From Pseudocitrobacter vendiensis (GTDB taxonomy: Bacteria > Pseudomonadota > Gammaproteobacteria > Enterobacterales > Enterobacteriaceae): DNA of 64,000 nt. Where the stretch lies: contig NZ_CALSBS010000004.1 in NCBI RefSeq assembly GCF_943590815.1, forward strand, positions 186,001 to 250,000, written 5' to 3'. Shown piece by piece: positions 28,828 through 38,790 of the stretch. Positions within the stretch are counted from its first letter, which is position 1. Every line of letters begins with the position of its first letter. The notes beneath the pieces were generated by a model. The model saw only the letters and a program-made list of their open reading frames with translations, was not told where the DNA came from and did no database searches. Made by a program: the position numbers and the translations under genes.

Positions 28828-29985
28828 ATGAAAATAAATCACGTGTTTATAACTCATCTCTTTCAGCGTCTGAAAATTTGTCGCCAGTGTGCCTGCGCGC
28901 TACCGTTCCAGCGCTATCTTGCGCATATTTTCATTACCGCACCAATGGCATTGCTTTTGATTTATCTGGTCATTTTTAGCCAGCCGCGCTACATGAGCGA
29001 ATCCAAAGTCGCCGTAAAACGCCCCAATGAAATTGACAGTTCAAGCCTGAACGTTGGCCTGCTGCTGGGAGCGTCGAACCCGTCGTCGGCGGAAGACTCC
29101 CTCTATTTAAAAGAGTACATCAACTCGCCCGATATGCTGATGGCACTGGATAAGCGACTCAACTTCCATCAGGCATTCAGCCAAAGCGGGTGGGATTTCT
29201 TTTTCCACCTTCCTGATAACGCCACCGCGGAAGAGTTTCTCGACTACTATCGCAGCCGGATTTCCATTGCCTGGGACGAAAAATCGGGCCTGCTGAATAT
29301 TCAAACGCAGGGCTTCACCCCCGAATTTGCGCAGGCGTTTAACCACGCGGTGCTGAAAGAGTCTGAGCGCTTTATCAACGAACTTTCCCATCGTATTTCG
29401 CGCGAGCAGATGCAGTTTGCAGAAGAAGAGCTGCGCCAAACCCGCGAGCGCCTGAACGAGAGTAAAAAGCGGCTCCTCGCCTATCAGAATAAAAATAACG
29501 TCCTCGACCCGGCGGCCTCCGCTGAAGCCGCCACTACGCTTGTGAATACGCTGATAGCCAAAAAAATCGAGATGGAAGCCGACCTGCGAAATCTGTTGAC
29601 CTATTTACGCGCCGACGCGCCGCAGGTGGTGAGCACTAAAAATGCCATTAAAGCGTTGCAGGCGCAGATCGATGAAGAGCAAAGCAAAATCACCGCGCCG
29701 GAAGGGAAAAAACTCAACAGCATGGCGGTCGATTTCGAAGAGATAAAAGGCACCGTGGCCTTTGATACGGACCTCTACGCCCTGGCGCTGAAAGCCCTTG
29801 AGAAAACGCGCATGGAAAGCGCGCGCAAGCTGAAAACCCTGTCAGTTATCAGTTCGCCACAGCGCCCGGAAGAGTCCTCATTCCCGAATATTCCTTATTT
29901 ATTAATCAGCTGGTTACTGGTGTGCGGCCTGCTGTTTGGCACAGCCAAACTGCTGCTGGGCATTATTGAAGACCATAAAGACTGA
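28828..29985 (+). CDS. kpsE: Capsule export inner-membrane protein KpsE
   Basis: A 385-residue polysaccharide co-polymerase of the KpsE/CtrB/WcbD type. It links the KpsMT ABC transporter to the outer-membrane protein KpsD across the periplasm. A membrane segment near residues 32-51 is followed by a long periplasmic region with heptad-like coiled coil (about 190-280, EELRQTRERLNESKKRLLAYQ). A second segment near 352-372 returns to the cytoplasm. It is the first gene of the rightward kpsEDCS unit; kpsF, first in E. coli group 2 loci, is missing. Confidence 0.93.
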   Translation: MKINHVFITHLFQRLKICRQCACALPFQRYLAHIFITAPMALLLIYLVIFSQPRYMSESKVAVKRPNEIDSSSLNVGLLLGASNPSSAEDSLYLKEYINSPDMLMALDKRLNFHQAFSQSGWDFFFHLPDNATAEEFLDYYRSRISIAWDEKSGLLNIQTQGFTPEFAQAFNHAVLKESERFINELSHRISREQMQFAEEELRQTRERLNESKKRLLAYQNKNNVLDPAASAEAATTLVNTLIAKKIEMEADLRNLLTYLRADAPQVVSTKNAIKALQAQIDEEQSKITAPEGKKLNSMAVDFEEIKGTVAFDTDLYALALKALEKTRMESARKLKTLSVISSPQRPEESSFPNIPYLLISWLLVCGLLFGTAKLLLGIIEDHKD

Positions 29986-30015
29986 CGGCCTGAGCCATTT
30001 TTAACAGAGTGCATT

Positions 30016-31686
30016 ATGAAATTAGCTAAATCCGTATTTCTGCTCGTTTTACTACACGCCGGGCAGGCGCTCGCGACAGGCGTCACCGCCGACCCGGAAC
30101 TGACCGGCGCCGCACCGTTATCGCCGATTATCAACGGGCAAAAATCGCCTGAGGTGAACAACGGTTTTGATAATACGCCGCCGATGATGGAAGCCCCGGC
30201 ATTAAGCCGCATGTTCGGCGCCCAACTGTTTAACGGCACCAGCGCCGACAGTGGAACAGGTATCGGATTTAACCCGAGCTATGTAATTTCGCTTGGCGAC
30301 ACCATTCAGGTGCGTCTGTGGGGCGCGTTTAACTTCGACGGCGCGCTGCCGGTCGACCCGAAGGGCAATATCTTCGTGCCAAATATCGGGCCGCTGAAAG
30401 TTGCGGGCGTACCAAACGGCCAGTTAAATGGCCTGGTCACCGCGAAGGTCAAAGAGGTATATCAATCTAACGTCAACGTTTACGCCTCGCTGCTCCAGGC
30501 ACAACCGGTGAAGGTATTCGTGACTGGCTACGTCAAAAACCCCGGCCTGTACGGTGGCGTGGCGTCCGATTCCCTGCTCTCCTACTTGAGCAAAGCGGGC
30601 GGCGTAGACAGCGAACGCGGCAGCTATGTTGACATTGCCATTAAGCGGGGAAAATCAACGCGATCGCGCGTCAACCTGTATGACTTCCTGCTCAACGGCA
30701 CGCTAAATCTGTCACAGTTTTCGGACGGCGATACCATCGTCGTGGGCCCGCGCAAATATACCTTCAGCGTGGATGGCGACGTCTATAACAGCTACGACTT
30801 TGAATTCGCCAGCAGCGCTATTTCGGTTGAAGAAGCGCTAAGCTGGTCGCGGCCAAAACCGGGCGCAACCCACTTCACCATCGTCCGCCAACAGGGCACG
30901 GTAAAACGCACGGAATATTATCCGCTAAGTGGCGCCGCGGGCCGCACGTTGCAGGATGGCGACAAGTTGATCGTCAGTTCTGACCGCTACGCCGGCACCA
31001 TTCAGGTGCGTATCGAAGGCGCACATTCTGGCGAACATGCGCTGGTGCTGCCTTATGGCGCAAACATGAAACAGGTGCTCGCACAGTTGCGCCCGAACAG
31101 CATGTCGCAGATGAACAGCATTCAACTTTACCGCCACTCAGTCGCCATTCGGCAAAAAGAGATGCTTACTCTTGAGCTGCAAAAGCTGGAACAGGCATCG
31201 CTCTCTTCCCAGTCATCCACGCAGGAAGAAGCACAGCTTCGTATGCAGGAAGCACAACTGGTGAGTCGTTTTGTGGCGAAAGCACGTCAGGTGGTGCCGA
31301 AAGGCCAGGTGGTACTGAACGAGAAAAATCTCGACTCCGTGCTCCTTGAAGATGGCGATGTCATTAGCATTCCGGAGAAAACCTCGCTGGTTATGGTGCA
31401 CGGCGAAGTGTTGTTTCCGAATGCCATCAGCTGGGAAGAGAAGCTTGACGCTGACGATTACATCGAGAAATGCGGCGGCCTGACGCAAAAATCCGGTCAG
31501 TCGAAAATCATCGTGATTCATCAGGACGGTTCTGCGGTGGATGCCGACGATGTCGGTGCTCTGGTGGCAGGTGATGAAATTATGGTTCTGCCGAAATACG
31601 AGTCGAAAAACATCGAAGTGACGCGCGGTATCTCCACCATTCTTTATCAACTGGCTGTTGCGGCGAAAGTCATTCTGGATATCTAA
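30016..31686 (+). CDS. kpsD: Capsule export periplasmic/outer-membrane protein KpsD
   Basis: A 556-residue polysaccharide export protein of the outer-membrane auxiliary family. It forms the last part of the export channel. The signal peptide is residues 1-20 (LLHAGQALA). A polysaccharide-export (PES) domain follows around 85-175 with the block SYVISLGDTIQVRLWGAF, then several SLBB beta-grasp repeats (for example VFVTGYVKNPGLYGG, MVHGEVLFPNAISW). There is no lipobox cysteine, as in E. coli KpsD. It is 30 bp after kpsE. Confidence 0.93.
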   Translation: MKLAKSVFLLVLLHAGQALATGVTADPELTGAAPLSPIINGQKSPEVNNGFDNTPPMMEAPALSRMFGAQLFNGTSADSGTGIGFNPSYVISLGDTIQVRLWGAFNFDGALPVDPKGNIFVPNIGPLKVAGVPNGQLNGLVTAKVKEVYQSNVNVYASLLQAQPVKVFVTGYVKNPGLYGGVASDSLLSYLSKAGGVDSERGSYVDIAIKRGKSTRSRVNLYDFLLNGTLNLSQFSDGDTIVVGPRKYTFSVDGDVYNSYDFEFASSAISVEEALSWSRPKPGATHFTIVRQQGTVKRTEYYPLSGAAGRTLQDGDKLIVSSDRYAGTIQVRIEGAHSGEHALVLPYGANMKQVLAQLRPNSMSQMNSIQLYRHSVAIRQKEMLTLELQKLEQASLSSQSSTQEEAQLRMQEAQLVSRFVAKARQVVPKGQVVLNEKNLDSVLLEDGDVISIPEKTSLVMVHGEVLFPNAISWEEKLDADDYIEKCGGLTQKSGQSKIIVIHQDGSAVDADDVGALVAGDEIMVLPKYESKNIEVTRGISTILYQLAVAAKVILDI

Positions 31687-31707
31687 CGCACGAATGCAGG
31701 GAGCATT

Positions 31708-33729
31708 ATGATCGGCGTCTATTCCTCGGGGATTTGGAAAATCCCCCATCTCAGTCAGCTACTCGGCAAGCCGTGTCGTAAGCTGTCCGTAAGCGGTGCC
31801 ATTCCCGGCGACATTTCCGCCATCGCCGTTTGGGGAATGAAAGATAACACCACGCTGCCCGCCGCCAAAGCGCGGGCGGCAGATTTACCGCTGCTGCGCC
31901 TGGAAGATGGCTTTATTCGCTCGATCGGGCTGGGCGTAGAGGGACATCCGCCGCTCTCTATCGTGGTGGACGATCTTGGGATTTATTACGACGCCAGCCG
32001 TCCGAGCAGGCTGGAGCGGCTCATCCATAAGGAACGTGAAGAAAACACCCACGCCGTTGAGGCGCAATCGGCCATCGACCTGATTGTGAGCGGAGATTTA
32101 TCGAAATATAACCACGCGCTCCCCTTCCCTGCTGCCGCGCATGACAAGCCGGTTGTGCTGGTTATCGACCAGACTCACGGCGATGTGTCGATAACCCTGG
32201 GTGGAGGGTCGGCGCAAAGCTTTAGCAATATGCTAACCGCCGCCTGTGAAGAAAACCCGGACGCCGAGATTTGGGTCAAAACGCATCCCGACGTGTTGAG
32301 CGGTAAAAAACAGGGGTATCTTACCGACCGTTTGAGCGCCCCGCATATTCGTTTACTGGCACAAGATGTTAGCCCGCAGTCGCTGCTGCGCGTTGCGAGC
32401 CGCGTCTATACCGTGACGTCGCAATACGGCATTGAGGCGCTGATGGCGGGGAAACCGGTCACCTGTTTTGGTCTGCCATGGTATGCCGGCTGGGGGCTAA
32501 CGGACGATCGTCATCCGCTGGCGGAGTCATTAACCGACAGACGCGGACAGGCCACTCTGCTACAACTGATTGGCGCAGCGCTGCTGCGCTATCCGCGCTA
32601 TCTCGATCCTTACACCAATAAACGTGGCACTTTGTTTGACGTGCTGCACGCGCTCCAGTTGCAACGCCAGCACATGATTTCTCGCAGTGGTCACCTGTGG
32701 GTTCCCGGCCTGACACTGTGGAAGAGCGCCATCATGAAAACCTTCCTCAAAACGCCGGAAAACAACCTGAACTTCGATAAAAAGTCGCCCGCTGCCACCG
32801 CCTGCGTGGTGTGGGGGGTAAATGGCGAGGCCAAATTTAGCCAGGCTGCCTACGCGCAGAACCTGCCGGTTTGGCGAATGGAAGATGGTTTTCTGCGCTC
32901 CAGCGGGCTGGGTTCCGACCTGCATATGCCGCTGTCGCTGGTGCTGGATAAAACGGGGATTTACTACGATGCCCGCCGGGCCAGCGACCTGGAAACGCTG
33001 CTAAATCAGTCAATACTGCGCGACGATGAACGCGACCGCGCGCTGGCGCTGCAGCAGACGCTGGTCAGCAACAAGCTCAGCAAATATAACCTCGGTAAAG
33101 GCTGGCAACGACCTGAAGCTGCCAATGGAAAACGGCTGCTGCTGGTGCCCGGCCAGGTGGAGAACGACGCCTCCATCGCCACGGGCACAATCGATATTCA
33201 AAGCAACCTGGCGCTATTACGCACCGTGCGCGAACGCAATCCGTCGGCATTCATTGTTTACAAGCCGCACCCTGACGTACTGGCAGGTAATCGCCCCGGC
33301 CACATCGATACCGACGAAATGACTCGCCTGGCAGACTGCGTAGCCATGGATGCCGACATTATCGACTGTATTACCGCCTGCGACGAGCTGCACACCATGA
33401 CTTCGCTTTCCGGGTTTGAAGCACTGATGCATGGCAAAACGGTTTACTGCTACGGCCTGCCGTTTTACGCCGGCTGGGGGTTAACCCACGACGAACATAC
33501 CTGCCCACGGCGCAACCGTACGCTCACTCTGGCAGACCTGATTTATCAGACGCTGATTGTTTACCCGACGTACATCCATCCGCAGGAGAAACGCCTACTC
33601 CCGGTGGAAGAAGCGGCGGCATGGCTGATGGAGCAGACAAGGCCAAATACGATCGCGAGAAAAAAAGCCGGGCGCATCACGCGATGGGTGCGTAAGGGCG
33701 TGAATCTTTATCGGGTGAAATTTAATTAG
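31708..33729 (+). CDS. kpsC: KpsC dual retaining beta-Kdo transferase
   Basis: A 673-residue cytoplasmic enzyme that extends the poly-Kdo linker on which group 2/3 capsules are built, working with KpsS on lyso-phosphatidylglycerol. Two homologous modules are plain. The pairs are [12 protein letters not shown] (65-76) with [12 protein letters not shown] (391-402), KTHPDVLSG (191-199) with KPHPDVLAG, and [25 protein letters not shown] (241-265) with the matching block near 565-590. The two modules correspond to the GT99 and GT107 type transferases described for KpsC. It follows kpsD by 21 bp and precedes kpsS by 13 bp. Confidence 0.95.
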   Translation: MIGVYSSGIWKIPHLSQLLGKPCRKLSVSGAIPGDISAIAVWGMKDNTTLPAAKARAADLPLLRLEDGFIRSIGLGVEGHPPLSIVVDDLGIYYDASRPSRLERLIHKEREENTHAVEAQSAIDLIVSGDLSKYNHALPFPAAAHDKPVVLVIDQTHGDVSITLGGGSAQSFSNMLTAACEENPDAEIWVKTHPDVLSGKKQGYLTDRLSAPHIRLLAQDVSPQSLLRVASRVYTVTSQYGIEALMAGKPVTCFGLPWYAGWGLTDDRHPLAESLTDRRGQATLLQLIGAALLRYPRYLDPYTNKRGTLFDVLHALQLQRQHMISRSGHLWVPGLTLWKSAIMKTFLKTPENNLNFDKKSPAATACVVWGVNGEAKFSQAAYAQNLPVWRMEDGFLRSSGLGSDLHMPLSLVLDKTGIYYDARRASDLETLLNQSILRDDERDRALALQQTLVSNKLSKYNLGKGWQRPEAANGKRLLLVPGQVENDASIATGTIDIQSNLALLRTVRERNPSAFIVYKPHPDVLAGNRPGHIDTDEMTRLADCVAMDADIIDCITACDELHTMTSLSGFEALMHGKTVYCYGLPFYAGWGLTHDEHTCPRRNRTLTLADLIYQTLIVYPTYIHPQEKRLLPVEEAAAWLMEQTRPNTIARKKAGRITRWVRKGVNLYRVKFN

Positions 33730-33742
33730 CGAGGGCTGCGGC

Positions 33743-34996
33743 ATGGACAGCACAGCAATGAGCAAATTACTGGCGGGTAAGCGCTATCTGCTTTTACAGG
33801 GGCCGATGGGCCCGTTCTTTGCCGACCTGGCCGACTGGCTGGAGAGCAAAGGCCGCGAAGCGGTAAACGTGGTATTTAACGGCGGCGATCGCTTTTACTG
33901 TCGTCATCGCCCGGTGCTGCAATATGACCAGACGCCCGCGCATTTTGCCCACTGGTTGAAGGAGACGTGGAAAACTTATCCTTTCGATACATTGGTCTGT
34001 TTTGGTGATTGCCGACCGCTGCATCAGGCTGCGCGTCAATGGGCGCAAGCCAAAGGTCTGCGTTTTCTGGCATTTGAAGAGGGATACCTGCGCCCGCACT
34101 TTATTACGCTTGAAGAGGGCGGCGTAAACGCCTACTCCTCTCTGCCGCGCGACCCGGAGTTTTATCGCCAACTGCCTGAACTGCCGCCGCGCAATATTCA
34201 GCCGTTAAAACCCTCGACGCGCTTACGCTTCTGGCACGCAACCTGGTACTACCTGCAAGGCTGGTTTCATCGTCACGACTACCCGCTTTATCGTCACCAT
34301 AAGTCTTTCTCGCCGTGGTATGAGATGTGCTGCTGGGTCCGCGCCTGGCGACGTAAGCACTGGTATGCGTTTAAAGAGCGCGACGTGCTCCCGCGGTTAC
34401 AGACACAGTTAGATAAACGCTATTATCTCGCCATTCTGCAGGTGTATAACGACAGCCAGATCCGCAACCACAGCGGCTATGCCGACGTGCGTGATTACAT
34501 CAACGACGTGATGTACTCCTTTGCCACCAAAGCCCCTGCGACCAAGTTTTTGGTGTTCAAGCACCATCCGATGGATCGAGGGCATCGTTTATATCGCCCG
34601 CTAATTAATAAGCTCAGTAAGAAATACGGCATTCGCAACCGGGTGCTCTACGTGCACGATCTTCCGATGCCGGAGATGCTGAAGCACGCTAAGGCGGTGG
34701 TGACAATTAACAGTACGGCGGGCCTGTCGGCGTTAATTCACAACAAGCCGCTGAAGGTGATGGGCGATGCCCTGTACGATATGAAAGGCTTAACGTATCA
34801 GGGGCATCTGCATCAGTTCTGGACGGCGGATTTTCAGCCGGATATGGGGTTGCTGGCGATCTTTCGTGGTTATCTGCTGGAGACTACGCAGATAAATGCG
34901 GTGTTTTATTCCAAAAAACATTGGAGTCAAAATACTCAAGATAAAGCTGAACATCCAATAATGTCTAAAAGTGGATACGATATTAGGTTAAAATAA
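33743..34996 (+). CDS. kpsS: KpsS beta-Kdo transferase (linker initiation)
   Basis: A 417-residue protein matching KpsS, which adds the first Kdo to lyso-phosphatidylglycerol in the cytoplasm. Motifs are FGDCRPLHQAA near residue 91, FEEGYLRPHFI near 110, KHHPMDRGH near 273 and the NSTAGLSALIHNKPLKVMG block near 322-340. A GAGGG ribosome site sits 7 nt before the ATG. The last ~30 codons (about 34905 onward) switch to AT-rich composition and extend past the usual KpsS length. This suggests that recombination of the unique centre reaches into the gene's 3' end. It converges on the acyltransferase gene with no gap. Confidence 0.93.
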   Translation: MDSTAMSKLLAGKRYLLLQGPMGPFFADLADWLESKGREAVNVVFNGGDRFYCRHRPVLQYDQTPAHFAHWLKETWKTYPFDTLVCFGDCRPLHQAARQWAQAKGLRFLAFEEGYLRPHFITLEEGGVNAYSSLPRDPEFYRQLPELPPRNIQPLKPSTRLRFWHATWYYLQGWFHRHDYPLYRHHKSFSPWYEMCCWVRAWRRKHWYAFKERDVLPRLQTQLDKRYYLAILQVYNDSQIRNHSGYADVRDYINDVMYSFATKAPATKFLVFKHHPMDRGHRLYRPLINKLSKKYGIRNRVLYVHDLPMPEMLKHAKAVVTINSTAGLSALIHNKPLKVMGDALYDMKGLTYQGHLHQFWTADFQPDMGLLAIFRGYLLETTQINAVFYSKKHWSQNTQDKAEHPIMSKSGYDIRLK

Positions 34997-36301
34997 TTAA
35001 AGTATTCTATTTACTATGTGTTTCTCCAACAAATCATATCCTCTATCGTTTGGATGTATTGTTCCATTATCATGGATGCAATGCTCAATATCGCTTTCAA
35101 TACCGGGCATTTCTAATATATTATTAAAATATCTATTTTTTATTTCAGAATAGTTCCAAACTGGGTGTTGATACTGATTATCGAAAACATACCTTCCAAT
35201 TTTTTTGTTTTCACACTCCCTTCCCATGAGACACCAAAAAATGAACTTAATCTTACTCCCGTATTTTAAAACAAGTTCATCTAAAATATTTAACGCCATT
35301 TTATAAAGCTCATTATCACTATCCGAACCAATTTTATTTTTTGATATGAATAGTGGATCAAGAGAAATTTCGCCACCAGAATTAAAGATCACGTTACCAA
35401 TTCTGAAATCAGGAACAAAAAGTACAACATCGCCCAAGCCATTACCTATGTAGAAATCAATTAAATTAACCAACCTCTTTGAATACAAAGACAAACCATT
35501 GACTCCATGCATTAAAAATTCCGGCTGCTTCCTTTTACCACTATTTACTAATGATTGCCATATATCTACATGTGATGGGCCTAATACTAACCTTTCAAAC
35601 GATTTAATATTACATTCATTAGTGTATGAATTCACATAATATTTCTCTAATCTAACTTTATTTTCTTTTTTATCAGCTAACCTTGACAGAATACTATCCA
35701 CATCTGAATAATCAGCGGATTGTTCAAAACAATTTAAATCAAATAAGAACCAATTCGACTTCTTAATTTTTTCGATTACGTCCTCTGAAAATCTATATTT
35801 TATTATTTGAGCTGGATTTCCAGCAACAATAGCATATGGAGGAACATCAGTATCAACAACCGAATTTGGATAAATTATAGCCCCATCACCTATAGAAACA
35901 CCCGCAGAAATGATACTTCCCTGGTGAACCCTTACGTCATTCCCAATATAAGTTAGGTTTTGTTTGTCATAATAGAATCGAGTAGCTTTTAATGCTTTAT
36001 AGGATTCAGTATCTATATAATCTTCCGCATAAGCAAAATAATGATTACTAAAAATACTGCATTCTGCGATCCTAAAGCCAACCGTCACATTCGAGTCAAT
36101 ACGAGAATAGCGACCAACGATAGCATTCCAAATGTTGGAACCGGAATTTAAGTGAGTATATGCACCAATAAAGAAAAACCCCCTTAACCTCCAGCATTCT
36201 ATTTTTGAATAGCGCTCAATCAATCCGTAACCCAATATATTCTTCTTAAGATTCTTGTTTAGTTCATTCATTTTTATAAGCCATTTATTGATCTTAACCA
36301 T
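34997..36301 (-). CDS. Hexapeptide acyltransferase fused to SGNH-like domain
   Basis: A 434-residue protein not seen in known kps loci from memory. Residues about 35-170 form a left-handed beta-helix acetyltransferase of the CatB/XAT type, with possible catalytic histidines at SNHYFA (87) and VRVHQG (126), and the closing motif VVDTDVPPYAIVAGNPAQII. A charged linker follows (about 195-235). The C-terminal half resembles an SGNH hydrolase/acyltransferase fold: GPSH at 241-244 as the serine block and DNGTIHPNDRGY at 411-422 as the Asp/His block. The likely role is O-acylation, or turnover of acyl groups, on the capsule; this is inference. Alternative starts are TTG at 36310 and ATG at 36271; none has a good ribosome site. 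The gene is strongly AT-rich and follows the glycosyltransferase gene by 31 bp. Confidence 0.7.
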   Translation of the reverse strand: MVKINKWLIKMNELNKNLKKNILGYGLIERYSKIECWRLRGFFFIGAYTHLNSGSNIWNAIVGRYSRIDSNVTVGFRIAECSIFSNHYFAYAEDYIDTESYKALKATRFYYDKQNLTYIGNDVRVHQGSIISAGVSIGDGAIIYPNSVVDTDVPPYAIVAGNPAQIIKYRFSEDVIEKIKKSNWFLFDLNCFEQSADYSDVDSILSRLADKKENKVRLEKYYVNSYTNECNIKSFERLVLGPSHVDIWQSLVNSGKRKQPEFLMHGVNGLSLYSKRLVNLIDFYIGNGLGDVVLFVPDFRIGNVIFNSGGEISLDPLFISKNKIGSDSDNELYKMALNILDELVLKYGSKIKFIFWCLMGRECENKKIGRYVFDNQYQHPVWNYSEIKNRYFNNILEMPGIESDIEHCIHDNGTIHPNDRGYDLLEKHIVNRIL

Positions 36302-36332
36302 AAAATACAAAAGTTAAAGGGTTAAATCGTCA

Positions 36333-38750
36333 TCATTTAAATGATAACCTTCCAACTTTATTAAGCATAATTGATTTTGAATCATTAAAAAAAGCTTCAG
36401 GATTATTAATTAATTTCAACCTTTTCGCACCGCTTACAAATGGTTTACACAATGATATTGAAATAGCGCCAATCACGGTCAATTCTCTTTTATCAATTAC
36501 ATTACGATTTATTTTTTCCTTTTTAATTACAACCTCCTTCTCTTTCCCTCCATCCTCTTTGGTCTTTTTCAACTCAGCATTTTGTTTGCTCAACTCTACT
36601 TTTGGTAAACTCACTTCTTTATTATTGACATTCAAATTTAAATGCCAATTTAAATAACTTTCACTAGAGAACTCTGAGTCAGAAATACGATCCCCACTAG
36701 CAAACGTTTTATTATCTATATTTAAAATCGACACGTTTATATTTTTATATCCATGCGATTTTCTATCAGAAAACTCTCTAATTTCATCATCAGCAGTAAA
36801 CCAGCTATATTTCCTAAAAAACAGCCAAGTAAAAAATTTATTTAAACGGTATAAATCTCTACCTGAAAACAATTCGGAGATATCATTTTCGCTTATTTCT
36901 TCCGCAACCTCTAGCAATGATTTTTTATGCGTAGAGAACTTACCCTCGCATCCGTAATATGCATTACCTATATTAAACAGCGGCTTATTGTGTGCCAATG
37001 CAAGCAACCCAACCCCTGAGTTGTAAAGAGCCACACAGTCCGAAATTTCAATTAAAGCATGAATGTTATCTTTTTGATTGGCTATAACAGCATTTGCATA
37101 ATTATTAGCCCAACTCATATCATATTTACTTAATGGATGTTCTTTTATTATAAATATAACATCCGGAAATTTAGCTATTGCCTCTTGAATCCCGTCCTCA
37201 TATACACTGTAGCTAGTAAATCCATCCGTAAAATAATTAACAGCCATATCATCCCTAAGCTGTAAAGGAATAAATACTTTTTTCTTATCAGTCATTCTGA
37301 GCAATGCATTTTTATTCCATGTAATATCATAACAATCCATCACTTCTAGTGAATATTTACCCGTGGTAAGATCATCTATTAATTTCTTAGAACTATTTAA
37401 TTCTTCATCACTAAAATCGATGCTATCGAGATCATTGTATATTCTTTTATATTCAGGATCACCATATGCAACTTCATCAGAAAAATAAATTGAATTAGGA
37501 AGCCCTCCTCGTTCAATCACCGTTACTTGAACACCAAGCCTTTTCGCAACCTCGATGACCCCTCTGAATGAAACATGACTTTTCATATAAGGGTTAAAAA
37601 TAAACACTCTCTCAACTTCTTTTTTCTCAATTTTCCGCATAGCCTCAGAAATAGAACCATCATCTTTTTCAGATAGTACATCAAGGCTATACCCGACTAT
37701 TCTTAATGGTAAAAAATAACCCCACTGAGATTTATCGCTGAATATACACAATGCTTTTTTATTTCTTATGATGTAATCAACTTCTAATAACTCTGAGTCA
37801 GATGTTGAATGTTTACTCAATACAGAATTAAAGCGCTCACGTTTCCAATCATTAGATTGGGTCCAATATCCTTTATCAGATGGCTTTTCATGCCATAAAT
37901 GAAAAGCTTTCAGTCCTAAAAGTTCACAAGGTAAAGTAAATGCCTCGAGATAGCGTCTAAAACCAAGATAATCTTTTTGTCCCCAGAAAGAAGATTTCAA
38001 TGGGCCGTAGAAATCTTTTTCAAGCGATCCAGCGATAGGTATATTTGATGTTAACTTGGCTAAACGAATTAAGAATTCAAAATCCTCTGATCCATGCCCT
38101 CGAAATTCATCACAATAACCGCCAGACATATCAAACATCTTTCTATGTAAAAAAATACTATTACTGTATGGAGCTACAAATTCAAATACATCACCAAATT
38201 TAGATGCCAAACAATTTGTTTCCCATTTGCCAATTGATTTATCCTTTGCTTTTAAGTCATCAAGAGATTCAAATAAAACGGTAGCCGATTCATTTACATG
38301 ATAAATCGGCATCGTTAGAACCTTTAATGGATTTTTAGTAAGATCCAATCTATTTGCCAATGATGAGAGTCTGATTATAAAATCTCGTTCATAAACATAA
38401 TCAATGTCAGCAAGCAATAAAAAATCAGTTTTCAAATTTTGGAAGCAAATATTTCTCGCTTTTGCCAAAGAAAATGTATCATAATCATCAACAAAAATAT
38501 ACTCACCAGAATTATTATGGCATAGTTCTTTTATTCTTGATGAGTATTCAAATTTAGAGCCAAAATCAACAATCATTACATTTGGTTTAGGAGAGTAAAA
38601 AGTTAAGGCAAATTCAATTCTATCCAAGACCCATGGATTTATATCACTACACCTTACCGCATAGCAAATGGTTATATCATTAGGCTTAACCTCGTATTCT
38701 GATGAGGCAGATAAAATTGTGCTAGAAAAATGATTTTTAGATAACAACAT
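36333..38750 (-). CDS. Two-domain capsule glycosyltransferase, probable polymerase
   Basis: An 805-residue cytoplasmic protein, AT-rich at DNA level. Residues about 25-310 are a GT-A glycosyltransferase of GT2 type: LLLADIDYV with the DxD metal site (115-117), GHGSEDFEFLIRL (218-230), and HLWHEKP (284-290), as in chondroitin-polymerase-like enzymes. Residues about 330-640 resemble a KpsC/KpsS Kdo-transferase module: IERGGLPNSIYF (412-423) like [17 protein letters not shown] (493-501) like [16 protein letters not shown] (534-541) like KTHPDVLS, and YNSGVGLLALAHNKPLFNIG (576-595) like the Kps[11 protein letters not shown] block. A Lys/Glu-rich tail follows (715-755). As the only glycosyltransferase in the unique region, it probably makes the whole repeat, alternating a GT2-donated sugar with Kdo. 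This function is inferred. Confidence 0.75.
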   Translation of the reverse strand: MLLSKNHFSSTILSASSEYEVKPNDITICYAVRCSDINPWVLDRIEFALTFYSPKPNVMIVDFGSKFEYSSRIKELCHNNSGEYIFVDDYDTFSLAKARNICFQNLKTDFLLLADIDYVYERDFIIRLSSLANRLDLTKNPLKVLTMPIYHVNESATVLFESLDDLKAKDKSIGKWETNCLASKFGDVFEFVAPYSNSIFLHRKMFDMSGGYCDEFRGHGSEDFEFLIRLAKLTSNIPIAGSLEKDFYGPLKSSFWGQKDYLGFRRYLEAFTLPCELLGLKAFHLWHEKPSDKGYWTQSNDWKRERFNSVLSKHSTSDSELLEVDYIIRNKKALCIFSDKSQWGYFLPLRIVGYSLDVLSEKDDGSISEAMRKIEKKEVERVFIFNPYMKSHVSFRGVIEVAKRLGVQVTVIERGGLPNSIYFSDEVAYGDPEYKRIYNDLDSIDFSDEELNSSKKLIDDLTTGKYSLEVMDCYDITWNKNALLRMTDKKKVFIPLQLRDDMAVNYFTDGFTSYSVYEDGIQEAIAKFPDVIFIIKEHPLSKYDMSWANNYANAVIANQKDNIHALIEISDCVALYNSGVGLLALAHNKPLFNIGNAYYGCEGKFSTHKKSLLEVAEEISENDISELFSGRDLYRLNKFFTWLFFRKYSWFTADDEIREFSDRKSHGYKNINVSILNIDNKTFASGDRISDSEFSSESYLNWHLNLNVNNKEVSLPKVELSKQNAELKKTKEDGGKEKEVVIKKEKINRNVIDKRELTVIGAISISLCKPFVSGAKRLKLINNPEAFFNDSKSIMLNKVGRLSFK

Positions 38751-38790
38751 TATTAATCACCAATTATATAATTACTAAAAACTAGGTTTA

